A DNA stretch of 64,000 nt from Novosphingobium guangzhouense (GTDB taxonomy: Bacteria > Pseudomonadota > Alphaproteobacteria > Sphingomonadales > Sphingomonadaceae), in assembly GCF_002896965.1 (NCBI RefSeq), contig NZ_LYMM01000030.1:1-64000 (forward strand). The letters are read 5' to 3'. Of the stretch, positions 47,271 to 56,915 are shown one piece after another. The position numbers and the translations under genes were made by a program. The first letter of the stretch is position 1. Every line of letters starts with the position of its first letter. The notes below the pieces were generated by a model that saw nothing but the letters and a program-made list of their open reading frames with translations, made no database searches and was not told where the DNA came from.

Positions 47271-49594
47271 GCATCGCCAAGGACGCCAAGGGTCTCGCCC
47301 AGGGCATGGCGCAGAGCCTGATGGCCAAAGCCGTCGCACTGGCGCCCGACAACTGGGTTCCGGGGGGTGTGCCCGATCCGCTGATCGGCCGGCAGCATGG
47401 CCATCTGGGCCGTGCGGTGTCGAGAATCGACGGGCCGCTCAAGGTCTCCGGCACGGCCCGTTTCGCCGCCGATTTTCCGATGTCGGATATGGTCTATGCA
47501 GCCATCGTCTTCAGTACGATCGCAAAGGGCCGCATCGTGAGGCTCGACACCGTTCGCGCGCTGGCGGCCGATGGCGTGGTCGAGGTGATGACATACCGCA
47601 ATGCGCCCCGCCTCGCGCCGCCGCCTGCCTTCATGTCCGACCCTAAGGCGGCCGGCGGGGACAGCCTGCCGGTGATGCAGGACGATCAGGTCCACTGGAA
47701 CGGCCAGCCCGTCGCCGTCGTGCTGGCTCAAACGCAGGAACAGGCCAATCACGCCGCGTCTCTGGTCGATGTGACTTATGAAAGCGCTCCTGCCGTCACG
47801 GCGTTCGAGGACGCCCGCGCCAATGCACGGCCTGCGATGTTCATGGGGCAGCCGCTCCACGATGAAAAGGGCAAGGCCAAGGCTGCGCTCGATGCGTCGG
47901 CGGTGCGCATCGATGCGACATACCGGACCCCGCGCCACAATCACAACGCCATCGAACTGCATGCCGTAACCGTGACGTGGCAGGACGATGTCCTGCGCAT
48001 TCACGATGCCTCTCAACTTGTCAGTCATACGGCCTGGTCGCTCGGGCAGATGTTCGGCATTCCCGAGGACAAGGTGATCGTCACCTCGCCTTACGTCGGT
48101 GGAGGTTTTGGCGGCAAGTGCATGTGGCAGCACCATGTTCTGGCCGCCGCCGCCGCGCAGCTTTGCGGCCGCCCGGTGCGGCTCGTCCTGTCACGCGAAG
48201 GCGTGTACCGACTGGTGGGCGGTCGCTCGCTGACCGAGCAGCAGGTCAGCCTCGGCGCAGATGCGGACGGCAGGTTGAAGGCGCTGATCCAGCGCGGCCT
48301 CACCGCGAAGACGCCCTCGAACGTCATGCCCGAGCCGTTCATCCTCGCCGCGCGCAGTTCCTATGCCGCCGAGACGATCGAACTCGATGTGCATACGGTT
48401 GAACTGGACCTGCTGGCCAATACCTTCATGCGCGCGCCGGGCGAGTCGGTGGGCACATTCGCGCTGGAATCGGCGATGGATGAACTGGCCGAGGCGCTGA
48501 ACATCGATCCCATTGAACTGCGCATCCGCAACGAACCCGAGGTCGATCCCCTGAACGGCCTGCCGTTTTCCTCGCGCCGTATCGTCGATGCCTGGCGCGC
48601 AGGTGCACAGGCGTTTGGGTGGGAACGTCGCAGTGTGGTGCCCGCCAGCCGGCGCGAAGGCGAATGGCTCATCGGCATGGGCTGCGCCAAGGGGACATAT
48701 CCCTATTACCGAATGCCCGGCGGCGCGGCCCGACTTACCCTCACGCCGAAAGGCGCCAGCGTGGGAATCGCCGCGCACGAAATGGGCATGGGCACGGCCA
48801 CCGCGCAAGTGCAGGTCACCGCTGAACGGCTCGGGCTGCCGATTGAGGCGGTGGATTTCGAGTACGGTGCCTCCACGCTTCCCGGCCCGGTGCTGGCGGG
48901 AGGATCGCAGCAGACCGCCGCCATCGGCGCGGCCGTTATCGCGGCGCACCGCCTACTCATCAAGGAACTGCTGGGCATCATCGGCAACGATTCCCCGCTG
49001 GCAGGTCTGAAGCCCGACCACGTGGCGTGCCGGGATTCCGGCCTGTGCAAGCGTGACGATCCGGAACGCCACGAGACATACGCCTCGATCCTCGCCCGCG
49101 CGGGTCAAAACAGCATAGAGGTGGTCGGCGAAGGTCCGCCGCCGCTCGAACTCATGCACTGGTCGATGCACAGCCATGCGGCGATGTTCTGCGAGGCGCG
49201 CGTCAATGCGATCACAGGCGAACCGCGCGTCAGCCGCTTCCTCGGCTCTTTCGACTGCGGGCGCATTCTCAACCCCAAGACGGCGACCAGCCAGTTTCGC
49301 GGCGGCATCATCATGGGGCTGGGCCTTGCGCTGATGGAAGAAAGCCAGATCGACGAGCGCAATGGCCGGGTGATGAACCCCAGCCTGTCCGCATACCATG
49401 TACCGGTCCACATGGATGTGCCCGAGATCGACGTAATCTGGACCGACATCCCCGACCCGCACACACCGATGGGTGCGCGCGGCATCGGCGAGATCGGCAT
49501 CACCGGCACGGCGGCAGCGGTCGCCAACGCAATCTACAATGCGACGGGAAAACGGGTGCGCGACCTGCCGATCACGCTCGACAAGCTGCTGTAG
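47267..49594 (+). CDS. paoC: Aldehyde oxidoreductase molybdopterin subunit (PaoC-like)
   Basis: The 775-residue subunit holds the molybdenum cofactor and oxidises aldehydes to acids. It has the domain-of-a/b-hammerhead start DGPLKVSGTARFAADF, GGGFGGKCMWQHH, FMRAPGESVGTFA and the catalytic Glu in GARGIGEIGITG. It overlaps paoB by 4 nt. The PaoD/XdhC-type chaperone that usually inserts the cofactor in this family is not next to it. 172 nt without a gene follow before ku. Confidence 0.92.
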   Translation: MSIAKDAKGLAQGMAQSLMAKAVALAPDNWVPGGVPDPLIGRQHGHLGRAVSRIDGPLKVSGTARFAADFPMSDMVYAAIVFSTIAKGRIVRLDTVRALAADGVVEVMTYRNAPRLAPPPAFMSDPKAAGGDSLPVMQDDQVHWNGQPVAVVLAQTQEQANHAASLVDVTYESAPAVTAFEDARANARPAMFMGQPLHDEKGKAKAALDASAVRIDATYRTPRHNHNAIELHAVTVTWQDDVLRIHDASQLVSHTAWSLGQMFGIPEDKVIVTSPYVGGGFGGKCMWQHHVLAAAAAQLCGRPVRLVLSREGVYRLVGGRSLTEQQVSLGADADGRLKALIQRGLTAKTPSNVMPEPFILAARSSYAAETIELDVHTVELDLLANTFMRAPGESVGTFALESAMDELAEALNIDPIELRIRNEPEVDPLNGLPFSSRRIVDAWRAGAQAFGWERRSVVPASRREGEWLIGMGCAKGTYPYYRMPGGAARLTLTPKGASVGIAAHEMGMGTATAQVQVTAERLGLPIEAVDFEYGASTLPGPVLAGGSQQTAAIGAAVIAAHRLLIKELLGIIGNDSPLAGLKPDHVACRDSGLCKRDDPERHETYASILARAGQNSIEVVGEGPPPLELMHWSMHSHAAMFCEARVNAITGEPRVSRFLGSFDCGRILNPKTATSQFRGGIIMGLGLALMEESQIDERNGRVMNPSLSAYHVPVHMDVPEIDVIWTDIPDPHTPMGARGIGEIGITGTAAAVANAIYNATGKRVRDLPITLDKLL

Positions 49595-49766
49595 CACAGG
49601 GCCCGGTCGATAATCTTCCACCGGCGTGAAGGTGTGTCGATCGATGGCCACAGCATGGCGAATCCCTTCGGCCAACTCTCCAAAGCCATGTCGCGCGCAG
49701 CTCCGTAATGCCACCGGGAACCACCTGCCCGCTCCCGGCTTGTGATGCGGAGGAAGGAGCCTGCTA

Positions 49767-50642
49767 ATGCCCGCACGCGCATACTGGAAAGGCCAAATTC
49801 GTCTGGCGCTCGTCTCGATCCCGATCGAGGTCTATCCGGCAACGCGATCGGGTGCGGCGATTTCCTTTCACCAGATCCATGAGCCCAGCGGCAAGCGCAT
49901 CCGCTACGAGAAAGTCGCTCCCGGCGTCGGACCCGTGGACCGCGATGAGATCATCAAGGGTTTCGAAGTCTCCAAGGGCAGCTATGTCCTGCTCGACGAG
50001 GAGGAGATCGAGGCGGTCAAGATCGAGAGCCGCAAGACGCTGGAACTTGTCCAGTTCGTCGATGCCGACGAGATCGACGTGCTCTATTACGAAAAGCCCT
50101 ACTTCGTCGTCCCTGCGGACGATCTGGCGGAGGAAGCCTATACGGTGTTGCGCGAAGCGTTGCGCAAGACGCGCAAGGTTGGCCTCGGCCAGTTGGCGGT
50201 TCGCGGGCGCGAGCAGCTAGTCTCGATCAAGCCCTGCGGGCGGGGGCTGGTGATGGAAGTGCTGCGCTATGCCGACGAGGTCCACAAGGCGCAGGGCTAC
50301 TTCCGCGACATCGAGGATGCCAAGCCCGATACAGACCTGCTCGACCTTGCGACGACGCTGATCGACAAGAAGACCGCGCCGTTCAAACCCGCAGAGTTCC
50401 ACGACCGCTATGTCGATGCGCTCCACCGCCTGATCGACAAGAAGGCCAAGTCGAAGAGCAACAAGCGCATTCTGGAGGATGTGGAGGAACCGGCCGGCGG
50501 CAAGGGCAACGTCATCGACTTGATGGCGGCGCTCAAGAAGTCGGTCGGGGACGGCAAGAGCAGCGCAAAATCGAGCTCACGCAAGCCTGCGGCGAAGAAG
50601 CCAGCAGCCTCTGGTGGCCCCCGTACCCGCAAGCGTGCCTGA
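49767..50642 (+). CDS. ku: Ku protein (bacterial NHEJ)
   Basis: Ku binds double-strand DNA ends and recruits LigD. The 291-residue homodimer-forming protein has the Ku core from residue 1 (YWKGQIRLALVSIPIEVYPA) and an additional lysine/serine/alanine-rich tail from about residue 235 that is likely to bind DNA. A strong GGAGG/AAGGAG site precedes ATG 49767. It is co-transcribed with an MgtC-like gene (3-nt gap) and ligD. Confidence 0.95.
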   Translation: MPARAYWKGQIRLALVSIPIEVYPATRSGAAISFHQIHEPSGKRIRYEKVAPGVGPVDRDEIIKGFEVSKGSYVLLDEEEIEAVKIESRKTLELVQFVDADEIDVLYYEKPYFVVPADDLAEEAYTVLREALRKTRKVGLGQLAVRGREQLVSIKPCGRGLVMEVLRYADEVHKAQGYFRDIEDAKPDTDLLDLATTLIDKKTAPFKPAEFHDRYVDALHRLIDKKAKSKSNKRILEDVEEPAGGKGNVIDLMAALKKSVGDGKSSAKSSSRKPAAKKPAASGGPRTRKRA

Positions 50643-50645
50643 GCG

Positions 50646-51143
50646 ATGGAGCTCAATGCGCCTATCCCCGTGACCGCCGTGGATGCCGAACTGTTGTGGC
50701 GTATCGGGGCGGCGGCGGTGCTTGGTCCACTACTGGGTCTAGACCGCGAAATGCGCGGTCATGCGGCAGGGCTGCGTACGCATGGTCTCATCTGCGTTTC
50801 GGCCGCCGCAATGACCGTCGCGGTAGTGGCGCTGTATCTTCAGTTCGACAGCGATGGCGAATCCCGCATGGATCCGCTGCGGATTTTTGAAGCGACCGGC
50901 GCGTTTGTCGGCTTTCTCGGTGCCGGCTTGATCGTTTTTGCCCGCGGCAAGCTGCATAACCTGACCACCGCCGCTCATTTATGGCTGACTGCTGTCATCG
51001 GCGTGGCCTGCGGGGCCGGCCTTTGGCCGCTTGTCGCCGTGTGCGTGCTTGCCAGTGTGTTGATGCTCACGCTGCTGACCTTGATCGAAGGGGAATGGAG
51101 TCGCGATCGACGTATCGGGGCGCGAGGGAAGGACGACCCATGA
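50646..51143 (+). CDS. MgtC/SapB family membrane protein between ku and ligD
   Basis: This 165-residue integral membrane protein has the MgtC signature GPLLGLDREMRGHAAGLRTH and about four or five hydrophobic segments. Only the membrane domain is present; the C-terminal ACT-like domain of Salmonella MgtC is missing. MgtC proteins affect membrane potential, F-ATPase and Mg2+-limited growth. The gene has no ribosome-binding site of its own, starts 3 nt after ku and its stop overlaps the ligD ATG, so it is translated with both. A role in NHEJ is not established. Confidence 0.9.
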   Translation: MELNAPIPVTAVDAELLWRIGAAAVLGPLLGLDREMRGHAAGLRTHGLICVSAAAMTVAVVALYLQFDSDGESRMDPLRIFEATGAFVGFLGAGLIVFARGKLHNLTTAAHLWLTAVIGVACGAGLWPLVAVCVLASVLMLTLLTLIEGEWSRDRRIGARGKDDP

Positions 51144-53656
51144 ACAAGCGCGGCTCTGGCACGGAGGTTCTTGCCGAATACAACCGCAAGCGCGACTTCG
51201 CGAAGACCGCTGAGCCAGCGGGAAAACGCGGAAAGAACGGCGGCAACGCTTTCGTCGTGCAGAAGCATGCGGCACGGCGGTTGCACTGGGATTTCCGTCT
51301 CGAAGTCGATGGCGTGCTCAAGTCCTGGGCGGTGACCCGGGGACCGAGCGCCGATCCCGAAGACAAGCGCCTTGCCGTGCGCACTGAGGACCACCCGCTG
51401 TCCTACGGCGCGTTCGAAGGCGGCATCCCGAAGGGCGAATACGGCGGCGGTACGGTGATGCTCTGGGATCGAGGCACCTGGGCACCGATCGCGGGCAAAA
51501 GCGTGAAGGACATCGAAGACGGCCACCTCCACTTCACGCTCGATGGCGAGCGGATGAAGGGCGAATGGCTGCTCGTGCGCATGAAGCCCCGGCCGGGAGA
51601 AAAGCGCGAGAACTGGCTGCTGCGCAAGGTGCAGGATGCCCATGCTCAGGCCGGCGATGTCCTCGTCGAACAGGGCCTGACCAGCGTCCTCACCGGCCGC
51701 ACCATGGCCGAGATCGAAACCGACAAGAGCGGCACCCTTTCGCTAAAGGGCAAGAAGGGCGATGCCTTTGCGCACGTCATGGAGAAGGCCGCCTCCCGCA
51801 ACGCGCGGCAGAAGCGCCCCTCCCGCAAAGGCTCGGGCAAGCCGCCGAAATTCCGCCCCGTCCAGCTAGCCACGCTGGTCGATACCGTGCCCACCGGCAA
51901 CTTGTGGATGCACGAGATCAAGTTCGACGGTTACCGCGCGCTTATCGCCGCAGCGGGGAACAGGATCGTCGTCCATACCCGCAGCGGCCTCGACTGGACG
52001 GACAAGTTCGCCCCGCTTGTCGCACATATCGCCGCGCTGGACCTGCCGCCCTGCCTGATCGACGGCGAGATCATCGCGCGCGGGGCGCAGGGCAACCCCG
52101 ATTTCTCCAGCCTCCAGGCCGTACTCAAGCGCGGCAAGGGCAGCCAGGGCGCAGATCAGCCCCTGGAATTCCACGCCTTCGATCTCCTCGAACTGGAGGA
52201 CGAGGATCTTGCGGCGATGCCCAACATCGAACGCAAGGAACGGCTGGAGGCGCTGCTGGCGGATGCCATGCCGCCCGTCTTCGTCGCGGACCATGTGATC
52301 GGCGCGGGCGAGACGCTCTACGATGCGATGTGCGGCGCCGGACAGGAAGGGATCATCGCCAAGCGCATAGACGCCCCCTATCGGGGCCGCCGCACGAAGG
52401 ACTGGGTGAAGGTCAAATGCACCCGGCGGCAGGAGTTCGTCATCGTGGGATGGGCGAAGTCGAACGCAAAGGCTCGGCCATTCTCCTCGCTGCTGCTGGG
52501 GCAATACGAGGGCAAGACGCTTGTCTATCGCGGCAAGGTGGGCACCGGCTTTGACGCGGAGGATCTTGCCGACATGGCGGGAAGGCTTGAGAAGCTGGCG
52601 CGCAAGACACCGCCGCTGGACGTCGACAAGGCAGAGGCACGCGGCGCGCGCTGGGTCACTCCGAAGCTGGTGGCGGAAGTCGCCTTCGCTGAACTGACCG
52701 CCGAGGGCCGCGTGCGCCATGGCAGCTTTCTTGGCCTGAGGAGCGACAAGAAGGCCCAGGCGGTGAAGCCGGAGAAAGCGCAGCCCACGCCACAGGCCGC
52801 GATCGCCGTGACAATCAGCAACCGCGAGCGTGTGATCTTCCCTGAAAGCAGCGACACCAAAGGCGACCTCGCGGATTACTACGCCGCCGTCGCGCCGCTG
52901 ATGCTGCCGTTCGTGGCGAACCGGCCGATCAGCCTCGTGCGCTGTCCGCAGGGCCGGGCAAAGAAATGCTTCTTCCAGAAGCATGATAGCGGCACGTTCG
53001 GCGATCACGTCCATCACGTGCCGATCCGCGAAAAAGACGGCGGCGCGGAGGACTACCTCTACCTGCGCGATGCCGAGGGCCTGCTGTCCTGTGTGCAGAT
53101 GGGCACGATCGAGTTCCACGCCTGGGCGTCACGGATCGACGATGTGGAACATCCCGATCGCATGATCTTCGACCTCGATCCCGACGAGGGGCTGGACTTC
53201 AAGGCATGCGTCCGGGCCGCCGGCGACATCCGCGCCCGACTTGCCGACCTCGGGCTAGTGACCTTCGCAATGCTGTCCGGCGGCAAGGGCGTCCATGTCG
53301 TCGTACCGCTGAAGCGTGGGCACGACTGGGACACCCACAAGGACTTCGCCCGCCGCTTCGCCGAAGCTATGAGCCTTGCCGAGCCCGACCGCTATGTCGC
53401 GACGATGAGCAAGGCCAGGCGTAAGGGCCGCATCTTCATCGACTGGCTGCGCAACCAGCGAGGGGCCACCGCCGTGCTGCCCTATTCCGCGCGATCACGC
53501 GACGGTGCCCCGGTCGCGGTGCCAGTGAACTGGGATGAGCTCGGCCAGATGAGTAACGCCCACCCATTCTCGATCAGTGATGCGACCGTCCTAATGGAAC
53601 ATGCCGAGAATCTGCGAGGATGGGGGTTCGCCGACCAAGCCCTGCCCATGGTCTGA
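51140..53656 (+). CDS. ligD: ATP-dependent DNA ligase LigD (PE-LIG-POL)
   Basis: LigD processes and seals double-strand breaks in bacterial NHEJ. The 838-residue protein has the domains in the order 3'-phosphoesterase (residues about 45-160, with HAARRLHWDFRLEVDG), ligase (nucleotidyl Lys261 in EIKFDGYRALI) and polymerase/primase (C-terminal third, metal motif DLDPDEG). This order is that of Pseudomonas and many alphaproteobacteria. ATG 51140 overlaps the MgtC-like stop. It is the last gene of the island. Confidence 0.95.
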   Translation: MNKRGSGTEVLAEYNRKRDFAKTAEPAGKRGKNGGNAFVVQKHAARRLHWDFRLEVDGVLKSWAVTRGPSADPEDKRLAVRTEDHPLSYGAFEGGIPKGEYGGGTVMLWDRGTWAPIAGKSVKDIEDGHLHFTLDGERMKGEWLLVRMKPRPGEKRENWLLRKVQDAHAQAGDVLVEQGLTSVLTGRTMAEIETDKSGTLSLKGKKGDAFAHVMEKAASRNARQKRPSRKGSGKPPKFRPVQLATLVDTVPTGNLWMHEIKFDGYRALIAAAGNRIVVHTRSGLDWTDKFAPLVAHIAALDLPPCLIDGEIIARGAQGNPDFSSLQAVLKRGKGSQGADQPLEFHAFDLLELEDEDLAAMPNIERKERLEALLADAMPPVFVADHVIGAGETLYDAMCGAGQEGIIAKRIDAPYRGRRTKDWVKVKCTRRQEFVIVGWAKSNAKARPFSSLLLGQYEGKTLVYRGKVGTGFDAEDLADMAGRLEKLARKTPPLDVDKAEARGARWVTPKLVAEVAFAELTAEGRVRHGSFLGLRSDKKAQAVKPEKAQPTPQAAIAVTISNRERVIFPESSDTKGDLADYYAAVAPLMLPFVANRPISLVRCPQGRAKKCFFQKHDSGTFGDHVHHVPIREKDGGAEDYLYLRDAEGLLSCVQMGTIEFHAWASRIDDVEHPDRMIFDLDPDEGLDFKACVRAAGDIRARLADLGLVTFAMLSGGKGVHVVVPLKRGHDWDTHKDFARRFAEAMSLAEPDRYVATMSKARRKGRIFIDWLRNQRGATAVLPYSARSRDGAPVAVPVNWDELGQMSNAHPFSISDATVLMEHAENLRGWGFADQALPMV

Positions 53657-53677
53657 TCACATGCAGATGCTGCTTCA

Positions 53678-53698
53678 AAATTCCAGCCTGTCCGCCAA
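53678..53698 (+). repeat. Right attachment-site candidate
   Basis: This 21-nt copy of the tRNA-Ser 3' end matches 28302-28322 at 18 positions with a 12-nt exact core (CCTGTCCGCCAA, 53687-53698). It lies 22 nt after the ligD stop and before a gene set of core type. No tRNA is formed here. Confidence 0.6.
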
Positions 53699-53716
53699 TT
53701 GAAATAACCGGCAAGT

Positions 53717-54076
53717 TTAGCGGTGGCCCTGCCTTTCGCACATACCCGCAGCCTTGTCCGCCAGTTCGAAGTCGCCAGCACGAAGAGCGGTTTTCCGGGC
53801 CTCTGCGCATTGACCCTCCGCGATCTGACTACCGACTTCTTCCCTCAGGCTCTGCTCCTTGCGCACTTCTTCGCGCGCTTCGTTCTTGTCGCGCAGGCGT
53901 TCGACTTCGTTGAAGGAGGAGTATCGCTGCTCTGCCGGGTTGTCGCCCACAGTGCCTTGCCGAATGCCGCAGCTGGAAACATTGCCAAGGCGGTAGCATG
54001 TCGCGGTCTGCGCTACGACCGGAGACAAGGGGAACGCTACAAGGCAAAGTGCCGCTGCCGCTGGAAAGAGTTTCAT
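53717..54076 (-). CDS. Secreted small hypothetical protein
   Basis: This 119-residue product has a signal peptide (MKLFPAAAALCLVAFPLSPV, cleavage after VAQ-type) and a mature charged region (EVERLRDKNEAREEVRKEQ) likely helical, with a conserved-looking Cys near the end (GQCAEARKTALRAGDFELAD). No domain is recognised. It lies just outside the island, downstream of acs and in the same direction, and stops 18 nt from the repeat. Confidence 0.7.
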   Translation of the reverse strand: MKLFPAAAALCLVAFPLSPVVAQTATCYRLGNVSSCGIRQGTVGDNPAEQRYSSFNEVERLRDKNEAREEVRKEQSLREEVGSQIAEGQCAEARKTALRAGDFELADKAAGMCERQGHR

Positions 54077-54181
54077 TGGTGCCCCGGTATCCTGAAATGG
54101 ACGTAAGGCATCAGGTTACGTGGCGCTGCCTGTCGGTCAAGGACGGTCTGACCTTCGAAGGTTTTAGGCTCATCTTGAAGG

Positions 54182-54202
54182 GCCCGCGCACAAGGCGCGG
54201 GC
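54182..54202. terminator. Hairpin downstream of acs
   Basis: A perfect 8-bp GC stem GCCCGCGC / GCGCGGGC with a 5-nt loop lies 17 nt after the acs stop (minus strand). No T-run follows on the minus side, so it is a possible terminator only. Confidence 0.4.
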
Positions 54203-54218
54203 TCTTGCGTCTTGACGA

Positions 54219-56168
54219 TCAGGCGCTGACTGGCTGGGGACGATTCGCCAGCAGGTTGTCGACAACCGAAGGGTCGGCCAGCGTCGAAGTGTCGCCCAGG
54301 TTCGACACGTCGTTTTCACCGATCTTGCGCAGAATGCGACGCATGATCTTGCCCGACCGGGTCTTGGGCAGCCCCGGAGCGAACTGGATCACATCAGGCG
54401 TCGCGATCGGACCGATTTCGTGGCGAACCCATGCAATCAGTTCCTTGCGCAAGGCTTCGTCAGGCTCGACCTCGCTGTTGCAGGTCACGAATGCATAGAT
54501 GCCCTGCCCTTTGATTTCATGCGGCATGCCGACCACCGCGGCTTCCGCGACCTTTTGATGGGCAACGAGCGCGCTTTCGATTTCGGCGGTTCCCATGCGA
54601 TGCCCGGACACGTTGATGACATCGTCGATGCGGCCGGTGATCCAGTAGTATCCATCCTCATCGCGGCGGCAGCCATCGCCAGTGAAGTAGCTGCCTTTGA
54701 AAGTGCTGAAATAGGTCTGGAAGAAACGCTCGTGATCGCCCCAGACGGTGCGCATCTGGCCCGGCCAGCTATCGACGATGACGAGGCAACCATCGCCGGC
54801 CCCCTCGATCTCGTGGCCGTCGTTATCGAGGAGGCGCGGTTGCACGCCAAACATTGGACGCGTAGCGGAACCCGGCTTGAGCGCGGTGGCGCCCGGCAGA
54901 GGCGAGATCATGACGCCACCGGTTTCGGTCTGCCACCAAGTATCGACGATCGGGCACCGCCCTTCGCCCACCACTTCATGATACCACGCCCAAGCTTCCG
55001 GATTGATGGGTTCGCCCACCGAACCGAGCAGGCGCAGCGACTTCCGGCTGGTCTTCTGCACCCAGTCGTTGCCTTCACGCATGAGAGCACGCAGCGCGGT
55101 CGGCGCGCCGTAGAAAATCTCTACCCCGAACTTGTCGACGATCTGCCAGAACCGGCTGGGATCGGGGAAGTTCGGCACGCCCTCGAACATAACGGTTGTC
55201 GCACCGTTCATCAGCGGGCCGTAGACAGCATAGCTGTGACCGGTCACCCAGCCGATGTCAGCGGCGCACCAGTAGATTTGCCCGGGACGGTAATCGAACA
55301 CGTATTCGTGCGTCATCGATGCCCATACCGAATAGCCCCCCGTGGTATGCAGAACGCCCTTGGGCTTTCCGGTCGATCCTGAAGTGTAGAGAATGAACAG
55401 CGGGTCTTCGGCGTTCATCTCCTGAACGGGGCACTCGGCGTCCTGTTGCGCCACAGCGGACGCCCAATCGACATCGCGGTCCTCCACCATGGGGACAGGC
55501 GTGCCGGTGTGCGCCAGGACGATCACGCTGTCGACGCCGGGGCAATGCTCCAGCGCTTCGTCGACATTGGCCTTTAGGGGAACCTTCTTGCCGCCGCGCA
55601 GTCCTGCGTCGGCGGTCAGGACGATCCTGCTGTCGCAGTCCTGAATGCGATTGGCCAGTGCATCGGGCGAAAAACCGGCGAAGACGATCGAATGAATCGC
55701 GCCGATGCGCGCGCAGGCAAGCATGGCCACGGCCGCTTCCGGCACCATCGGCAGATAGATGGTTACCCGTTCACCTTTCCTGACGCCGCGCGCTTTCAGC
55801 AGATTGGCGAACCGACAAACATCCTCGTGCAACTGACGATACGTGATGCGGCGTTCCGGATTGGAGGGGCTGTCCGGTTCCCAGAGGATCGCAACCTGAT
55901 CGCCGCGCTCCGCCAGATGACGATCAAGGCAGTTGGCGGCAAGGTTCAGCGTGCCGTCGGTGAACCAGGAAATGCCGAAATCCTCTTCGTGAAAGCTGGT
56001 CTGCTTCACCACGCTGAACGGCCTGATCCAGTCCAGGCGCTGGGCTTCTTCCCGCCAGAAGGCGTCCGGATCGGACACCGAGCGCGCGTACATCTCCTGG
56101 TAGCGGGCATCGTCGACAAGCGCAGTCCGGCTCCACTGGGCGGGAACGGGATAGACGGACTCGGCCAT
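54219..56168 (-). CDS. acs: Acetyl-CoA synthetase
   Basis: This AMP-forming ligase makes acetyl-CoA from acetate. The 649-residue length is normal. Motifs: [19 protein letters not shown] (A3, phosphate-binding), the TWWQTETGG motif, [14 protein letters not shown], and the C-terminal [15 protein letters not shown], where the Lys in SGK is the site of regulatory acetylation in known homologues. GAGAGGA precedes ATG 56168. A GNAT acetyltransferase is encoded divergently 213 nt away. Confidence 0.96.
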   Translation of the reverse strand: MAESVYPVPAQWSRTALVDDARYQEMYARSVSDPDAFWREEAQRLDWIRPFSVVKQTSFHEEDFGISWFTDGTLNLAANCLDRHLAERGDQVAILWEPDSPSNPERRITYRQLHEDVCRFANLLKARGVRKGERVTIYLPMVPEAAVAMLACARIGAIHSIVFAGFSPDALANRIQDCDSRIVLTADAGLRGGKKVPLKANVDEALEHCPGVDSVIVLAHTGTPVPMVEDRDVDWASAVAQQDAECPVQEMNAEDPLFILYTSGSTGKPKGVLHTTGGYSVWASMTHEYVFDYRPGQIYWCAADIGWVTGHSYAVYGPLMNGATTVMFEGVPNFPDPSRFWQIVDKFGVEIFYGAPTALRALMREGNDWVQKTSRKSLRLLGSVGEPINPEAWAWYHEVVGEGRCPIVDTWWQTETGGVMISPLPGATALKPGSATRPMFGVQPRLLDNDGHEIEGAGDGCLVIVDSWPGQMRTVWGDHERFFQTYFSTFKGSYFTGDGCRRDEDGYYWITGRIDDVINVSGHRMGTAEIESALVAHQKVAEAAVVGMPHEIKGQGIYAFVTCNSEVEPDEALRKELIAWVRHEIGPIATPDVIQFAPGLPKTRSGKIMRRILRKIGENDVSNLGDTSTLADPSVVDNLLANRPQPVSA

Positions 56169-56380
56169 TCGATTTTCCTCTCGTATTGTCGGACCGGGCT
56201 CTTCCGGCCTCGATGTTGCGTAGCACAATGGGCGGGGGCGATCATGTTGGACCATAGTCAAACAGCGCTCCGGCCCATGTGCCGGTTTCCCTGAAGATGG
56301 CGGGCGATGTGATCTCGATCAAGGTGCTTCGAACGGTTGTGGGCCATGAAGGCGCCGTTCAATCGAAAGGTGTTTCTGCC

Positions 56381-56884
56381 ATGATCGTCACTCTCCCTAC
56401 CCGTTCGGGCATCGACCTTGACGTGCGCCCGGCAACCGAAGGCGATGCACCGGCCCTGACCGACTTCTTCGACCGCGTGACCGATGAAGACCGCCGCTTC
56501 CGGTTCCTGTCTGCTACCGATCATGTCGGACCCGTGCTGCTTGAGCCGCTTGTCCATGCGGATCACTTCCGCACCGAATCCTGGGTGGGCATCAACCGTG
56601 CCAGCGGGCAGATCGTCGCCTCGGGCCTGCTTGCCTGTGACGGTCCGCTCGACACCGGGGAAATCGCGATCTCGGTCTGTGGCAATCACCGCGGCAAGGG
56701 CATCGGCTGGGCCATGCTGGACTATCTCTCGGCGCAGGCAAAAGCGCGCGGATGCCGGCGCGCAATCTCGATAGAAAGCCGCGACAATCACGCCGCGATC
56801 GGGCTTGAGCGCGAAAAAGGCTTCATGCCCGAACCATTTGCCGCGGACCCTGCCCTTGTCGTGCTGGAAAAAACCTTCCGCTGA
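56381..56884 (+). CDS. GNAT family N-acetyltransferase
   Basis: The 167-residue protein has a single GNAT domain: DLDVRPATEGDAPALTDFFD at the start, the acetyl-CoA-binding motif VCGNHRGKGIGWAMLDYL, and a final ESRDNHAAIGLEREKGF. Such proteins acetylate small molecules, protein N-termini or lysines. Its place divergent from acs makes it a candidate Acs-modifying enzyme like Pat or AcuA (inference), although it has no extra ligand-binding domain. The ATG 56381 is set by AAAGG upstream. Confidence 0.85.
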   Translation: MIVTLPTRSGIDLDVRPATEGDAPALTDFFDRVTDEDRRFRFLSATDHVGPVLLEPLVHADHFRTESWVGINRASGQIVASGLLACDGPLDTGEIAISVCGNHRGKGIGWAMLDYLSAQAKARGCRRAISIESRDNHAAIGLEREKGFMPEPFAADPALVVLEKTFR

Positions 56885-56915
56885 TCAGCTAACCGGCCGG
56901 TAACCTTTATCGAGG

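Larger units (their letters stand above)
28302..53698. mobile_element. Putative genomic island at tRNA-Ser, with decayed integrase
   Basis: The segment starts at the tRNA-Ser 3' end, has a broken P4-type integrase as its first gene, and ends with an imperfect repeat of that tRNA end. The first 2 kb are crowded with broken genes, as expected at an old insertion boundary. The cargo is a set of complete accessory operons: beta-oxidation, pentose use, ThDP enzyme, aldehyde oxidoreductase and NHEJ. Base composition is not obviously different from the flanks. The limits depend on the repeat, which is short and imperfect. Confidence 0.55.

Noticed and set aside
49595..49766. Small coding gene between paoC and ku
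   Set aside because: Short frames on both strands have no ribosome-binding site and no recognisable sequence; I see only the ku ribosome-binding site.
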